A stretch of 64,000 nt of DNA, taken from NCBI GenBank assembly GCA_038501195.1, contig JBBPUQ010000007.1, forward strand, positions 62,001 through 126,000, given 5' to 3'. How positions within the stretch are numbered: the first letter of the stretch is position 1; each line of letters opens with the position of its first letter. The notes below the pieces were generated by a model, which saw only the letters and a program-made list of their open reading frames with translations, did no database searches and had not been told where the DNA came from. Below, piece after piece: positions 49,306-60,908 of this stretch. The translations under genes and the position numbers were made by a program. Origin of the DNA: Nemania diffusa. Lineage: Eukaryota > Ascomycota > Sordariomycetes > Xylariales > Xylariaceae.

Positions 49306-52300
49306 ATGATGTGGTTTCGAGCTCTTTCTTTGGCTTTTGTGGGAAGTCTAGCAGGACTTCCTAATTATACCCTCGTGTCTGCTTCATCTACAGACCGTGG
49401 CGGAAGAGCTCCTAGTTTCAGAGGAATTGACGACTGCCCTTCCTCTTGTGTCCAAGCAGGACCCTCGCCGGGAAACTGGTCACTCTATCACAATCTCGAC
49501 CAGCTCAGCAACTGCCCAGAGACACTTTTCTTTGATGTTTCTCTTTCTGATCCCGTCGATGACCCGGCAAACCTTCACCGATTTTACACCTGCAGTGTCG
49601 GGGGCGGCGACTGGACCCATCAACCAAACCTAAGGCCCGCTGTCCCCGCTGTTCAGACAAAGGAGACATACGAGCTGGGATGGTGGACGTCTGACCTAAG
49701 TTTGATTTCGTCTGTCAGGGGCCAGGCCAACGTTGCCGGCATTGTGGCACTCTCGCGCGAGATACGAGGATATCTCACCAATGGACATGCCGTAGTTGAC
49801 GGACCAGAGACCGTGTTCGCAAGAATAGGAAAGGTCGTCATGGGGCTCTACATTGGTAAAGCGCTGCAAAACCAGGGCACAGGAACAGCCGCTCTTGGGG
49901 CTTTAGAGCGCAGCCTATCGTCAAAATTCGGCAACCCAACCGCCATGGCGGGCGCCTCCAGTGCTGATGGCATAGTCATGCAGATGTGCAGTCCAGACAG
50001 CGATGCCGATCACATCTTTGGCATCGTGGCAACTACTAACGGCACCTTCGCGACTATTCAAAACTCACTCTCGTCTTTATCAAAGGCCGGCTGCCTCTCT
50101 CAATTTGGAGGGTCTGTGAACATTAGTGCTTCTGCGTATATTATTACGCCCCAGGTTCCATCAAACTCCAATTCCACGGCAGAAAACAATGCTACAAACA
50201 ACGCTACAAACAATGCTACAAACAATGCTACAAACATAGCCCGGGGAACCTCAGATCATCCATTGCTTCCTCGGGCCGACTGCAAGACCATACAGGTTGT
50301 CTCAGGGGACAGCTGTGGGTCATTGGCTACAAAGTGTGGAATTTCGGGCAGTGACTTCACGAAGTATAACCCAGCAGCGAACCTCTGCTCTACCCTCGTG
50401 CCGTACCAGCATGTCTGCTGCTCGGCAGGTACTTTACCCGACTTTTCTCCAAAGCCGAATTCTGACGGGTCGTGTGCCAGTTACACGGTCGTTACCGATG
50501 ACACGTGTTCCGACATTGCAGCCGCAAATAGCTTGACGGTAACCCAACTCCAGTCTTTCAACAAGAACACATGGGCCTTCAACGGGTGCAGTAACCTCTG
50601 GGTTGGCACAGTCATCTGCTTGAGCACGGGTGACCCCCCCATGCCTGCTCCTGTCGCCAACGCAGTCTGTGGGCCTCAAGTACCCGGGACTCCGAAGCCT
50701 CCAAAGGGGACAGATATCAGCAAGCTCAATCCCTGCCCGCTCAATGCTTGTTGTGACGTCTGGGGCCAGTGCGGTACTACGACAGAATTCTGTACCAACA
50801 CCAGCACGGGGGCGCCGGGAACCGCCCAGCCGGGCACCAACGGATGCATCTCTAACTGCGGCACTGATATCGTGTTTAGTAGCGCGCCCGCGGTTTTCCG
50901 TCGCATTGCCTACTTCCAGGGATATAATCTGGACCGCCCGTGCCTCTATATGGACTCTAGCCAGATCGACACCTCCAAGTATACGCATCTGCACTATGCG
51001 TTCGCCACTTTGTCTTCCGCATACGATGTGGTCATAGGCAACCAGCTGAGTTCCTATGAGTTTCTGAAGTTCTTAAACATTAAAGGTCCCAAGCGCATCT
51101 TGACTTTCGGCGGATGGGACTTCTCCACCAACCCACAGACATACCAGATTTTCCGCAATGCCGTAACCGCAGCAAATCGGCTGACCGTGGCACAGAAAAT
51201 TGCCGACTTCATCAATAGGAATGACCTCGATGGCGTAGATATTGGTAAGCAGCATCACAGCTAATCTGCCACACATCCCCCTTTGTTTCTTTTCGTTTGG
51301 CAGTCACTAATTATTATTCTGGGCTAGATTGGGAGTATCCAGGGGTAAGAGCCTAATCGGAAAGCATGTCTCACTTATAATGTTACTGATGGTCTTTTCT
51401 CTTAGGCGCCTGATATTCCAGGCATTCCACCTGGAACTAAAGACGATGGCACCAACTATCTGGCCTTCTTGGTTATACTCAGAAATCTCTTGGGTCCAAA
51501 CAAATCCCTTTCGATCGCAGCAGCATCATCTTACTGGTATCTGCGGGGATTTCCTATCGATCAGATAGCCGACGTGGTCGACTACGTGGTCTTCTTGACG
51601 TACGATCTTCACGGTCAGGTAAGTTTAGACTCCAGAGCTTTCTTCGGAATGGCAGGCGTAGCTTACTGATACATTATCACAGTGGGACGCCGGCAACGCT
51701 TATACTAATCCGGGATGTCCTACAGGCAACTGCCTACGAAGTGGTGTTAATCGAACAGAAACTATCAACTCTTTGGTAAGCCCCCTCATCCGCCCCCCGC
51801 CCCGTCAGCTACTTCGGAAAGTTACTTACACTTGTCTAAATAACATAGTCTTTGATCACGAAAGCAGGGGTGCCTTCTAATAAAGTTGTTGTGGGTGTTA
51901 CCAGCTATGGGCGTTCATTCCAGATGAGCACACCAGGCTGTACCACTGAGCTTTGCACCTTTACCGGAACGGCTGCCCACTCGAATGCCGCGCCGGGCGT
52001 CTGTACGGGCACGGCAGGGTTCATCGGAGATGCAGAGATCGACGCCATCCTTCAAGATGCATCTCGCGTCACCAATCACTACGTTGACGCGGCGAGTGAC
52101 ACGGATGTTCTCGTCTATGACAATATCCAATGGGTTGGATACATGAGCGAGAGCAGGAAGGCGACACGCGGGGCGCTGTACCAGTCCCTCAAGATGGGCG
52201 GCACGGCAGACTGGGCCATCGACTTACAGACCTACAACGACGTGCCCAAGGGCGACAAGGGATGGAGCAATTGGATCCTTACCATCAGGGCGGGCTTGGA

Positions 52301-54550
52301 TCCGAGCTACGAAGGCGACCGCGGAGGCAACTGGACTGATCTAGTCTGCACTAACCCGGCCGTAACAATGTCTCTGAGGTACACCCCTCTAGAACAATGG
52401 CAGATGCTTGATTGCGAAGATGCCTGGCACGACGCCACTCAGACGTGGAAAGACTTGTACAGAAGTGGAGGCGGCGCCAAGTTCTCCAATGTCATTTCCG
52501 AAATCTTCCGCTATCCAATCGCAGACTGCGGCAGCCATGATGACGGTGGCTGCAACTCGCTCCAGGAGTGTAAGATGGACGCTGGCACGGGCCCAGCGGG
52601 ATCTCTGGTTTGGAACTCTCTCGTAACGACCCATCTGGTAGGCCAACCCGTTCTTTTCATTCAGTCGAGCTGTCATTTGGGGGCCTATGCTAATGCTAGC
52701 TTCCTACGGGTTCATAGGTATACGCACATTTCTACGATATCCTGGATGAACTGGCTGGTCAAGTCAGCTTTCGGTTAGTTTCAATTTTCCCCGCAAGATA
52801 GTTGATAGTTTTTGGACACATGCTAACCTATACCGCTAATGCAGTGAGTGAAAGTCGAGCATATATCATATCATTTGGAGTGTTTATCTTTACTGACCAA
52901 AGCTATCCCTGACTGGCAGAATACGATTCGTACAAAGACCATTTCACACCAGTACCAAAAGATGATGATAAGCCGCTGCAAATCTTGTTAGACTTCATCG
53001 GAATTTTTGGCACCATCGCCGGGGCATCTTTTTTCAACAACTGTGAGAGCTTTCCATGCTGTCCTGGTCTCATGCACGCAAGAGAGAGTCTTTGTTCATC
53101 TACTAATTCCCAAAATCAGACCTTAAGGGATTGCCTTCGGCATTTGTCTCAAGCGGCGATGCTAAGGATGGTACTCTGGCATTGATTGCCGGCGGCGTGA
53201 GTATCGCGAAGGATCTAGTCTCTGGGGACTCGGAGTAAGTTTGCTTCACAGATCCCATGATACGATATACTAATTCGTATTGAAAAGCGCCTGGACTGTT
53301 GAAAAACAGGACGATCTCGAGGCATACCTGGGCCAGGTCATTTTCGCCTGGAAAAACGTGACAGATACAACCCTTGGGCAGCTCTTTAACGGAGAGGACG
53401 ACAATATTGACCTCTTGGGTCGTATTATCGCCGGCGGCCGCCTAATTCCAGGGGACTACAGTGGCCACGCCAACCAGGCAGGCCCCCTGACGCCTCCTAA
53501 CGCTACCTACCCGGAACTTACTCTCTTTGTTGAGAAGGCTTTCTGGGGCTTCACAATCCCACTCGGATGGCAGCTCTCCGGGACGCACGGGTTTGTCATA
53601 GATTCCGGTTTCGACTGCGGTACATCTGGCAACCCACTTCCCAATTACATGACGGACAATGTGGCAAAGGCAACAATGTATTGCTATGGCCCGACGAACC
53701 AGTTATACTACGTAGTTGGTGCCATAGGAGATGGACAATTTTGCACCGGCGATGGTGGTTGCGCCGAAATCCTTTTCCAGTTGCCACCTGGGTTGGACCA
53801 ACTAAATGGTGCCAACTATGGAGGGCTCACATTGGGCGAACTAGTAGAAGGGTATGCCTAGATCCTTCTTGTTAAATTGTCCTCCACCCCAGAACTCCAA
53901 CATAGGAGCGAATGAGCAACCAATATCTTGAACAGAGAAGCTTTTCGTGCAGTTGCTAACCTAATTCTCTGCGCAGATCCGTCAACACATATCGAGCAAA
54001 CAACAACAAGAACGGCGGCACCCCACCGGACATCGGCAACACAGGTTCGATAAACGACCTTGTCGACGGCCAAATCACCACCCCGGGCTACGTCCGGTTG
54101 CCGGTGTGCTCGGCCAAGCTGGCCCATCACAACTGGAACCTCGCGACCGCAGACGACTCGATCCTGAAAGATCCCACGTACCCTTGCATGCCGCCAAAGA
54201 CTGAGGAATTCTGCGGCGACTCGACGTTCGTGGACCAGACGAGCGACGCATCACCCCTAGTGGCCGACTGCCTTCAGATCACCAGGAATATCGCGATCGA
54301 CGGCGACTGGCTAACTATGACGACCCAAGGACAGAGGGAAATAGCAAGTTCTGGCACCTGCAAGTTTGGCGTCGAGCGGTCGGGGTCGCTTAATGGTAAT
54401 ATCAATTACCTCGTTGGGAACCAGGACGTCATCGATATCATCATCAGCTCAATCAACATGTTTGGGGGCAGCGGGCGTGTCGGTGCCAAGGGTATTATGA
54501 ATTGCCAGGGCAATATCAAAGGACAGAGTGTCTTATGGGGATTGTATTAA
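49306..54550 (+). CDS. Subgroup-C (killer-toxin-like) chitinase: LysM-LysM-CBM18-GH18...Hce2
   Basis: Ten exons by eye: 49306-51244, 51328-51344, 51406-51618, 51683-51775, 51849-52637, 52718-52757, 52920-53042, 53120-53234, 53288-53851, 53977-54550, about 1488 residues. The exon 6 donor is weak and uncertain. Order: signal peptide (1-26); unassigned Cys-containing region; NNAT repeats; LysM at about 326-372 and 389-437; chitin-binding CBM18-like CPLNACCDVWGQCGTTTEFC (about 480); GH18 from about 531 (RIAYFQGYNLDRPC) with catalytic DGVDIDWEYPG intact (DxxDxDxE) and LTYDLHGQWD. After a long middle region the C-terminus (about 1376-1478) is an Hce2-type domain (CGDSTFVDQTSDAS...). Such proteins are related to the alpha/beta subunit of yeast zymocin and hydrolyse or bind chitin; Hce2 fused to GH18 is a known fungal arrangement. 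Role in antagonism or self-recognition is inference. Confidence 0.85.
50190..50240 (+). repeat. 12-bp repeats encoding NNAT sequons in the chitinase
   Basis: Four tandem copies of acaaacaa(t/c)gct encode Asn-Asn-Ala-Thr. Each unit holds an N-glycosylation sequon. It lies just before the first LysM module, so it probably forms a glycosylated spacer. Confidence 0.8.
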
Positions 54551-54971
54551 TAGGTGACCTTCTACTGGCTCCCGGAACTCGAAAGTGCTTCTTTTTGGAA
54601 ATGTACTTTGTCGGTTCCTACATATAGATAGTGCTGTCGCAAACGAAGCTATTTTGTCATTGAATAATCTGGATATATAAAGAGGAAGGGAGGATAGGGT
54701 TCAATTCCACATGTCTTGGCTTTTCCGTCGCATATTCTCTCTTATGCCAACTATTGGCTGGCTTCGGAGTGAAACCTGCTGTGCGAATCTCTGCTCCAAG
54801 ACATCTCCTTGAGGCCATCAAGCGTCTATACGATGCTAAAAACATGCGCACGAGTTAGTTTATCCCTTTAACACCCAGTAAAATAGTGTATTAGTTGCAA
54901 AATAAGAGCTGAAAAGGTAGTTGTAATTGCGTTTTTTAAGAATCTACATCCATTGCCTCTATGTTAACCGC
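54551..54971. other. Intergenic gap between convergent chitinase and HET gene
   Basis: 3' flanks only; no gene or repeat recognised. Confidence 0.5.
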
Positions 54972-57156
54972 TTAAATAATAGCTACTATAGTAGCCCGTT
55001 CACTTTCCGTCAAGTTAATCTCATAGGCCTCCTCAAACCCAAGAGGTAGTCTTAAGATTCCGATTCTTTGAAAGACCGATGCTCCTTGTCTTCTTAACCC
55101 CGAGTTATTTCGTAGCTGCAAAGGCGTCTTCAATAAAACAAGGCCAACATTCTTGCTGAGTGCGAAAAGAAAGACAACGGATGTCAAGACATTGTGAGGA
55201 CCCTCTTCGCTAAGCACATAGTCCGCGTGAAATGGCATTATTAGCGACGTGGCCAAGCCGCGGCGGGGATTTAAGTTAGGGACCTCGATTTCAAATCTTG
55301 GGACCGGGTCGTTTGGGAAAAACAGACGATCGTCCGACAGCCGGCATTCACGCAGGACTCCAGACATCACTAAAATAGCTGATGAGACCTGCCCGTATTT
55401 GTTGTTCTCCTCGGTATTGACTTTGTACTCTATAACTGAAGCAGCATGCGTGGCCTTTCTGGGATTCCCTTCCATGATTCGACGATTGGCTTGATCCTGG
55501 AAATATCGATACGCTTGATCACCTCGGTAGTCTCGAGAAGGTCGGCTGTTCCTGCTATTTAGACGCCTTTCTTCAAGTCGACCGAAACCTTCAACCTTAG
55601 TGTTATACACTACTCTCGCCTTCACGGACACCCAGGACCAGGTAGGGCCCCTGTATTTCACCGGCCTCGATGTTTCGGGCTGGAGCTTCTCAACCCGCCA
55701 GGTTAGATCAGACAAGAGCCACTTGGAATCCCACAAGCCAGCAATGTATGTACCGAGATAGAGCCCCATTCGCTCGGCCAGACCGGACAGCGCTGGGAAG
55801 CAATCCTTCTCATTACTCAGTTGTAAGCCTGAGAATTCTTCAACAATGCCGTGCCATTGCACGATCGCATCTATCTTTTTGATCTGACGGTAGTGTGGTA
55901 TCGATAGAATTCTTGGAGAGCGAACATTTGGACCTAAATTATCGCGATTCTCTCCCGCTTCTAATTTGGCTGCCAGAGCAAATTGCCTCTTTAAATTTCG
56001 GGTCTGTGGGAGACTGCCGCACTCACATCGGGCTCCCTCCCCACACTCCCAAACTAGTTCTTGTTTGCAAAAGTGTAAAACTCTTGGAGCTAGTATTCGT
56101 TCTTGGAATGCCCATCCCCTTAAGAGAAGGGGGTAGCTTCCCCTCGAAAGAGCAGTTTTGGGGACTTCCCAATGTTGTAGCACATGGCGAACCCGTAATT
56201 GGTAGGTTTCATCATTCGCACCCAACGCATCCCACGACGTATCAAATGCTGTCACTGGCTCTGTGGGTAAAAACCCGGAGCTGTCACTATTTGATGAGGT
56301 TGCAGCCAGTGTAAGGTAAGAGTTCTGATATATGTCGGCCATCCTTGACGACTCAATCTGCCAGTCACGTTCATCATCTTGAATGATGCAGAGTGCATCA
56401 ATCCATAGATGGTAGATGTTAAGTCGAAGGCAGAAGATAATAGCGTCTCGGAAAGTTGCCGGAAGTTCTATCCATGATATTCCACATTTCCTTTCTTGAA
56501 GATTCTTTCTAGTCGTGATACACGATAACTGTTGGCCCCAGCAGTGACTCAAAGCGGCATATGTCCCATATTCGTTAGACTTTTCAGTAACCTTCACTTG
56601 AACTTCTCCTGTTTCAATCCGTCTAAGGGTGAGTACCCTTGATGGAAATGGAGTTCTAACTATATCGGGGCACGTATGCTTCGCAACGCAAAGTGCCAAC
56701 ATGTCAGTGACCCAGCATAAGGATTGTTGTGACAGTGGGTCGCAGCTTATACGGGTTCTTGGCCTTATGCAATCCCACGGTAGAGGAGGCGACTCGGAAG
56801 ATTCTAGATTGGCTTCTTATTAGCTGGATTTCTCACACGACTCGAGGGGGGTCACCTTCATTTGCTAGACGGAAAATCTCAAACACCAGTCTCGGCCGTC
56901 CGTCAATAAAATAGGTTTCCAAAGTGAGGGTGTCCGTGTGAGCAGTAAGACCATAGCCGTTTACCCTGGAGACGTCTCTGTGAAATGACCAGCTAGTATC
57001 TTGCATAAGTTCGATAGCTTTCAAGAGAATGGTACATGACGGACAGCGATCTTCACGGGCCGATCGCTCAAGCTCCACTGGTATGAAGTCGAGGTGAAGT
57101 CTTTGATCGCTGCTAGAGATTTTGGCAAGATTATGGCAAAGCTCGCAGGGCTGCAT
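54972..57156 (-). CDS. HET-domain protein (heterokaryon incompatibility family)
   Basis: Exons 57156-56856 and 56803-54972 join in frame across a short intron (GTGACC, GCTAAT, TCTAG), giving 710 residues. The start MQPCELCHNL at 57156 is the only upstream ATG and has the Cys pair usual for these proteins. The pre-HET region continues FEIFRLANE, then RPRTRISCDPLSQQSLCWV and HTCPDIVRTPFPSRVL. The HET domain runs from about 182 to 335: YAALSHCWG, LPATFRDAIIFC, YHLWIDALCIIQDDERDW, SSRMADIYQNSYLTLAAT. The C-terminal half contains RGWAFQERILAPRVLHF, typical of the family, and no extra recognised domain. HET domains are cell-death effectors in fungal allorecognition; most paralogues have no known trigger. 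It lies directly downstream of the NLR and on the same strand. Confidence 0.9.
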
Positions 57157-57974
57157 TGTAAACTCCGGAACACTTGAATGAATTAAGGAAGAAGCTATTT
57201 TAAAGGGGATCAAAGGAGTCTTGGTAAGGGAGAAATTACTACACGATTTCCATACTTAGGCAAGCATATCGGTGGTTTGTGAAGGCTTTTAGGGCATCGC
57301 CTACTTGCGCACGAGGAAATGCGTATATGGAGCGTCTAACAGACTTTCGGTATAAATATAAACAACGTAGGTTCTTCCTCCATGAAGCAGATATTGTTAT
57401 TCGCCAGTTGATGATGAGGCTGAGCCCACCCCCAATCCTACCCCTCATTTCAACCAGTGTATTATACTTCTCCAAATGCTTACTAACGACCCCTCACAAT
57501 ACCTCCTTCCGACAATTCTCTTCAATTGTTCATCTAATTCATCAAGTTCCCCTAGTAGCTCATCTGACTCGCCGTGAATAAAGCCCAGTGTGTGTAATCT
57601 ATTCAGTACGCGCCAACAATTCTCCAGATTGTCGACCTTCGCTGTGTCTTATCCGGAGAAGCCAATGGTGCGTAAGCTTTGGCCTGTGCTATAATACCTT
57701 TTCGGAAAGCAGCTAATATAAGAAGGCCAGATCAGGAAACTATATCGGAAAAACTTGTCATCAACGCTGAGATCGCTGATAATCTACTAATATACCAAGT
57801 TGATTATGGACTAGGAACTTTATAGTAAAAATACCTAAAGTTTAGAAGCATGTTATTTTGTGATGACTGTCATTGGGCCAATCACCTCGATACTTCTATA
57901 CCAGGGTAGCGAATCCAGATTACAGAACCCAAATTGAAAATGAGCATCTTTCTAAAGATGCATGTTCCACCATA
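57157..57974. other. Intergenic between HET gene and NLR gene
   Basis: AT-leaning spacer, no gene seen. Short frames on the + strand at 57279-57581 have no family resemblance. Confidence 0.5.
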
Positions 57975-60690
57975 TTAATCAACATTACGCATCGTAGCGC
58001 TTCGAGATTTCGCGCGAATGGAGATCATCGTGCTCCGTATTATGATTTGGCATGCCCTATAAACCAGGAGCATTGTGCCCGTAATCATAAGCCTCCGACG
58101 TCTCCAATGTTCTCGAGTCCGCGGCGTCGGGAGTCCCGTCCTCCATTTCTGTATTGTTGATTGCGCGAATCGAGTATCCGGATGCTCAGGCCCAAGGAAT
58201 TGGGCACGCGCTTCAGCACACCGCTCCATCCAGCGAAATGCGTCATCACTGCGGCCGCCGGTGTCCCAGTACGTGAACGCCAAATTAGCCATGCTAGTTA
58301 GGGTGTCGGGATGGTCTGGTCCGAGTACTCTTTCCCTTCTCTCTATCACCCGCATTTCTAATGACTCAGCCTCCTTCCAATTTCGTTGCTCTCTATACGT
58401 AGACGCTAAGATACTCATGATAGTCAGCGTAGCAGGGTGGTCTGGTCCTCGCATCGCTTCTAACGTTTCCAACGCTAAGCGTGGTGCTGTCGGGGTTGTT
58501 TCCCACGATCCTTGGTTCCAGATCATGCACGCATAGGCAGCCCAATTAACCATCATATCGGGATCGTCGAGTCCTAGGATTGCGTTGCTAGCTTCTGTAA
58601 CCTTCGCCTCGAGTGACCTTGCCTCGTCCAACAGCCCTTGGTTCTTATATATCAAGACTTGGTCTCTCATACGTGCTAGGGCGTTCAGGCTCTCAGGTGT
58701 GACCATTGTTCGAAGAATATCCATACCTTGCATTGCTAGTGCTATGGCATCCTGCCATCGCCTTTGTCCCCAGTACGCTAACCCTTGGAAAGCCATCTGA
58801 TTAAAATCGTGAGCATGATTATCCGATGCCATTTTGATTGCCTCGAGCACTTCAACTCCTAGAGACTGAGACTCCTGCGATTTCCCTTGGGCGAAATACG
58901 TGAATCCGAGGTTCGACAGGCTTTTGATCGTATCGGGATGGGTTGGCCCTAGCACCGTCTTTCTTATTGCCACTACCTGCACCTCTAGCAACTCGGCCTC
59001 GTTTAACAGCCCTTGATTCTTATACGCCAGCGCTAAGCTGCTCATGCTAGTTAGCGTCAAGGGGTGGTTAGATCCCAGTCGCATTCGGCACATCTCTTGC
59101 GCTTGTTTGGACATTGTTTCCGCCAAGGTATGTTTACCTTGCTCTCGGCAATATGAGCTACTATTGTATAAAAGCAGAGCCCATAGTTCAAGAGGTTCAT
59201 CGTTAGCGGGACAGTAATGTATACCCTTTTCAGCGTGTGGTAAAAGCTGTCGACAAGTTTCCCAGTTCTGATAGTCTCCTGAGGGAAAAGCCTTAGCTAA
59301 TCGACTAATAAATTGCACCTTGAACTTTTCGGTTTCGTTATGCCTGTCTAACCACTCTCTAGTTGACAGTTGGACCAGTCTATGCATTTCGAAGGTATTG
59401 CCTGCCTCATTGATGCCAATTAAGCAGAAGTTTCTAAGCGTTTCGATGTCTTCTTCAAATGTGTTTGTCAAAGTCCCTCTGGAAACTGTGCTTTCATTCT
59501 GATGAATGGGTTGAACTAGGTATTCAGAAATAGCCTGTCGGTCGAAGAAAGCTAGAAGCGATAACAAATCCGTTGCGGATGGCTGTTTTGAACGAATATA
59601 ATCAAACGAGAGTTGCCACGTGGTTATAATTGAGTTAGATGCGTCTCTGTCTCGCCGAAGATCACTACTATTGTAGCGTAATAAGAGCGATTCTTTATTT
59701 GCGCGCAATTCTTCTAGGTATGTTTTAACTGAGATCCGAGGTGCTTTTCGTTGAATGTAAGCTGCAGCTTGGCTAATAGCCAGAGGCAAGTATTCAAGCG
59801 CGTGTACAAGTTCTACTCCGTCGTCTTTATCATACTGCGACCCTGACTTTATCGAGAGGAGTTCTAGTGCATGATTCTGGTCCATTGGCTCAACTTCAAT
59901 AATGCTTTTGCAACCGCCGGTAAGTCTAAGGGCTAGTTCCTTATTTCTTGTTGTAATAAGGATTGACCCGTTTGAACTCTGTGGGAAATATGTCCATAGC
60001 GCTCTCTTGTCTCCTTCAACGGTTGCCGTTTGGTTGGCGTTCTCGTCGGCAATATCGTAAAATACGTCAACATAGTCGGCGTTATCTAAAACCATGAACC
60101 ACTTCCCATTCCGCTCATCCTGTAGCCATTGGTAGACAAGCTGGAGGACGTCGGCCTTTGGATGGTTCCGGCCAGGAATCTTGACAGCATCCGCAATAGC
60201 TTTGAAGCCTTCGTCAACGCGTGCTCGTGTGCCAGCATACACCCAGAACGCCCACAGCTCTGTCTCTTGTTTCTTGATGGACGCGTCCCGCACCCTGTGC
60301 GCGTATTCGATGGCAAGCTGGGACTTGCCTACTCCTCCCAATCCCACAAGAGCTACGCGCGATGCTCGTGCTGAGCATGCTTGGTGGATTTGACCGAGTA
60401 TCTTTTTACGTTCGACAAAATCGTTATCACGGCGGAAGGGAATAGTAGATGACGGCGTTGGTGGCGTCTCTAGTCGCTCTACTCTGTATTAGTGACTAAC
60501 GCATCCAAGTCTGCCCAAGCAAGGCGCTAGCAATATATGCATGTATCCAACAGAGTTTATGGACATATACAGCAGCGTTTATGAACATACCCGGAAGCAA
60601 GTGAAACTCGGCAGTAATCGATCCACTATTTTGTCCCACTTGAAACCCTCGATTGCTATCCCCAAAAGAAAGCGCTGTCTGTTCGGCCAT
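57975..60690 (-). CDS. NB-ARC-TPR NLR with N-terminal sigma-type amyloid motif
   Basis: Exons 60690-60591 and 60481-57975 join in frame to 868 residues (GTATGT...CAGAG). The start MAEQTALSFGDSNRG at 60690 opens directly with the motif FGDSNRGFQVGQNSGSI (about 9-25), followed by a Pro-rich linker ERLETPPTPSSTIPFRRD. The NB-ARC ATPase has P-loop GLGGVGKS (80-87), Walker B WFMVLDNAD (about 161-169), sensor SILITTRN and YLPLAISQAAAYI. TPR-type repeats of about 42 residues (GSNHPLTLTSMSSLALAY, GPTHPDTIKSLSNLGFTY, GPDHPDTLTSMANLAFTY, GPEHPDTRFAQ) fill about 430-830, with two degenerate units in the middle. The Arg-rich C-tail after about 820 is unusual. NLRs of this build sense ligands through the repeats, oligomerise through NB-ARC and template amyloid folding of a partner carrying the same motif. 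The partner candidate is the divergent gene at 60909. Confidence 0.9.
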
Positions 60691-60908
60691 CCCATCGACA
60701 ATGAACTCGGGTTGATTGAACAGATCAAGCCTTAGAATTTGGTGAATTGACGATGGCCACAACCTGTCCGAGGTTTTCGAGGGGCTGAGGGAAGAAGCGC
60801 ACGTGACGCTGCCCCCGCCCCTCCACCCCGTTGCTACGTGTTCATGTTTATAAGGAGCTGTCTATTCTTTTGCCATTCTTGCTGCTATGTAGCTTACCCA
60901 TCGTTGCC
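60691..60908. promoter_or_regulatory. 218-bp shared divergent promoter of NLR and effector genes
   Basis: Start codons face away from each other across 218 bp. It contains an E-box-like CACGTG (60800-60805) and a C-rich tract with CCCCT-like elements (60810-60830). Co-expression of the two genes is likely; the factors are not known. Confidence 0.6.
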
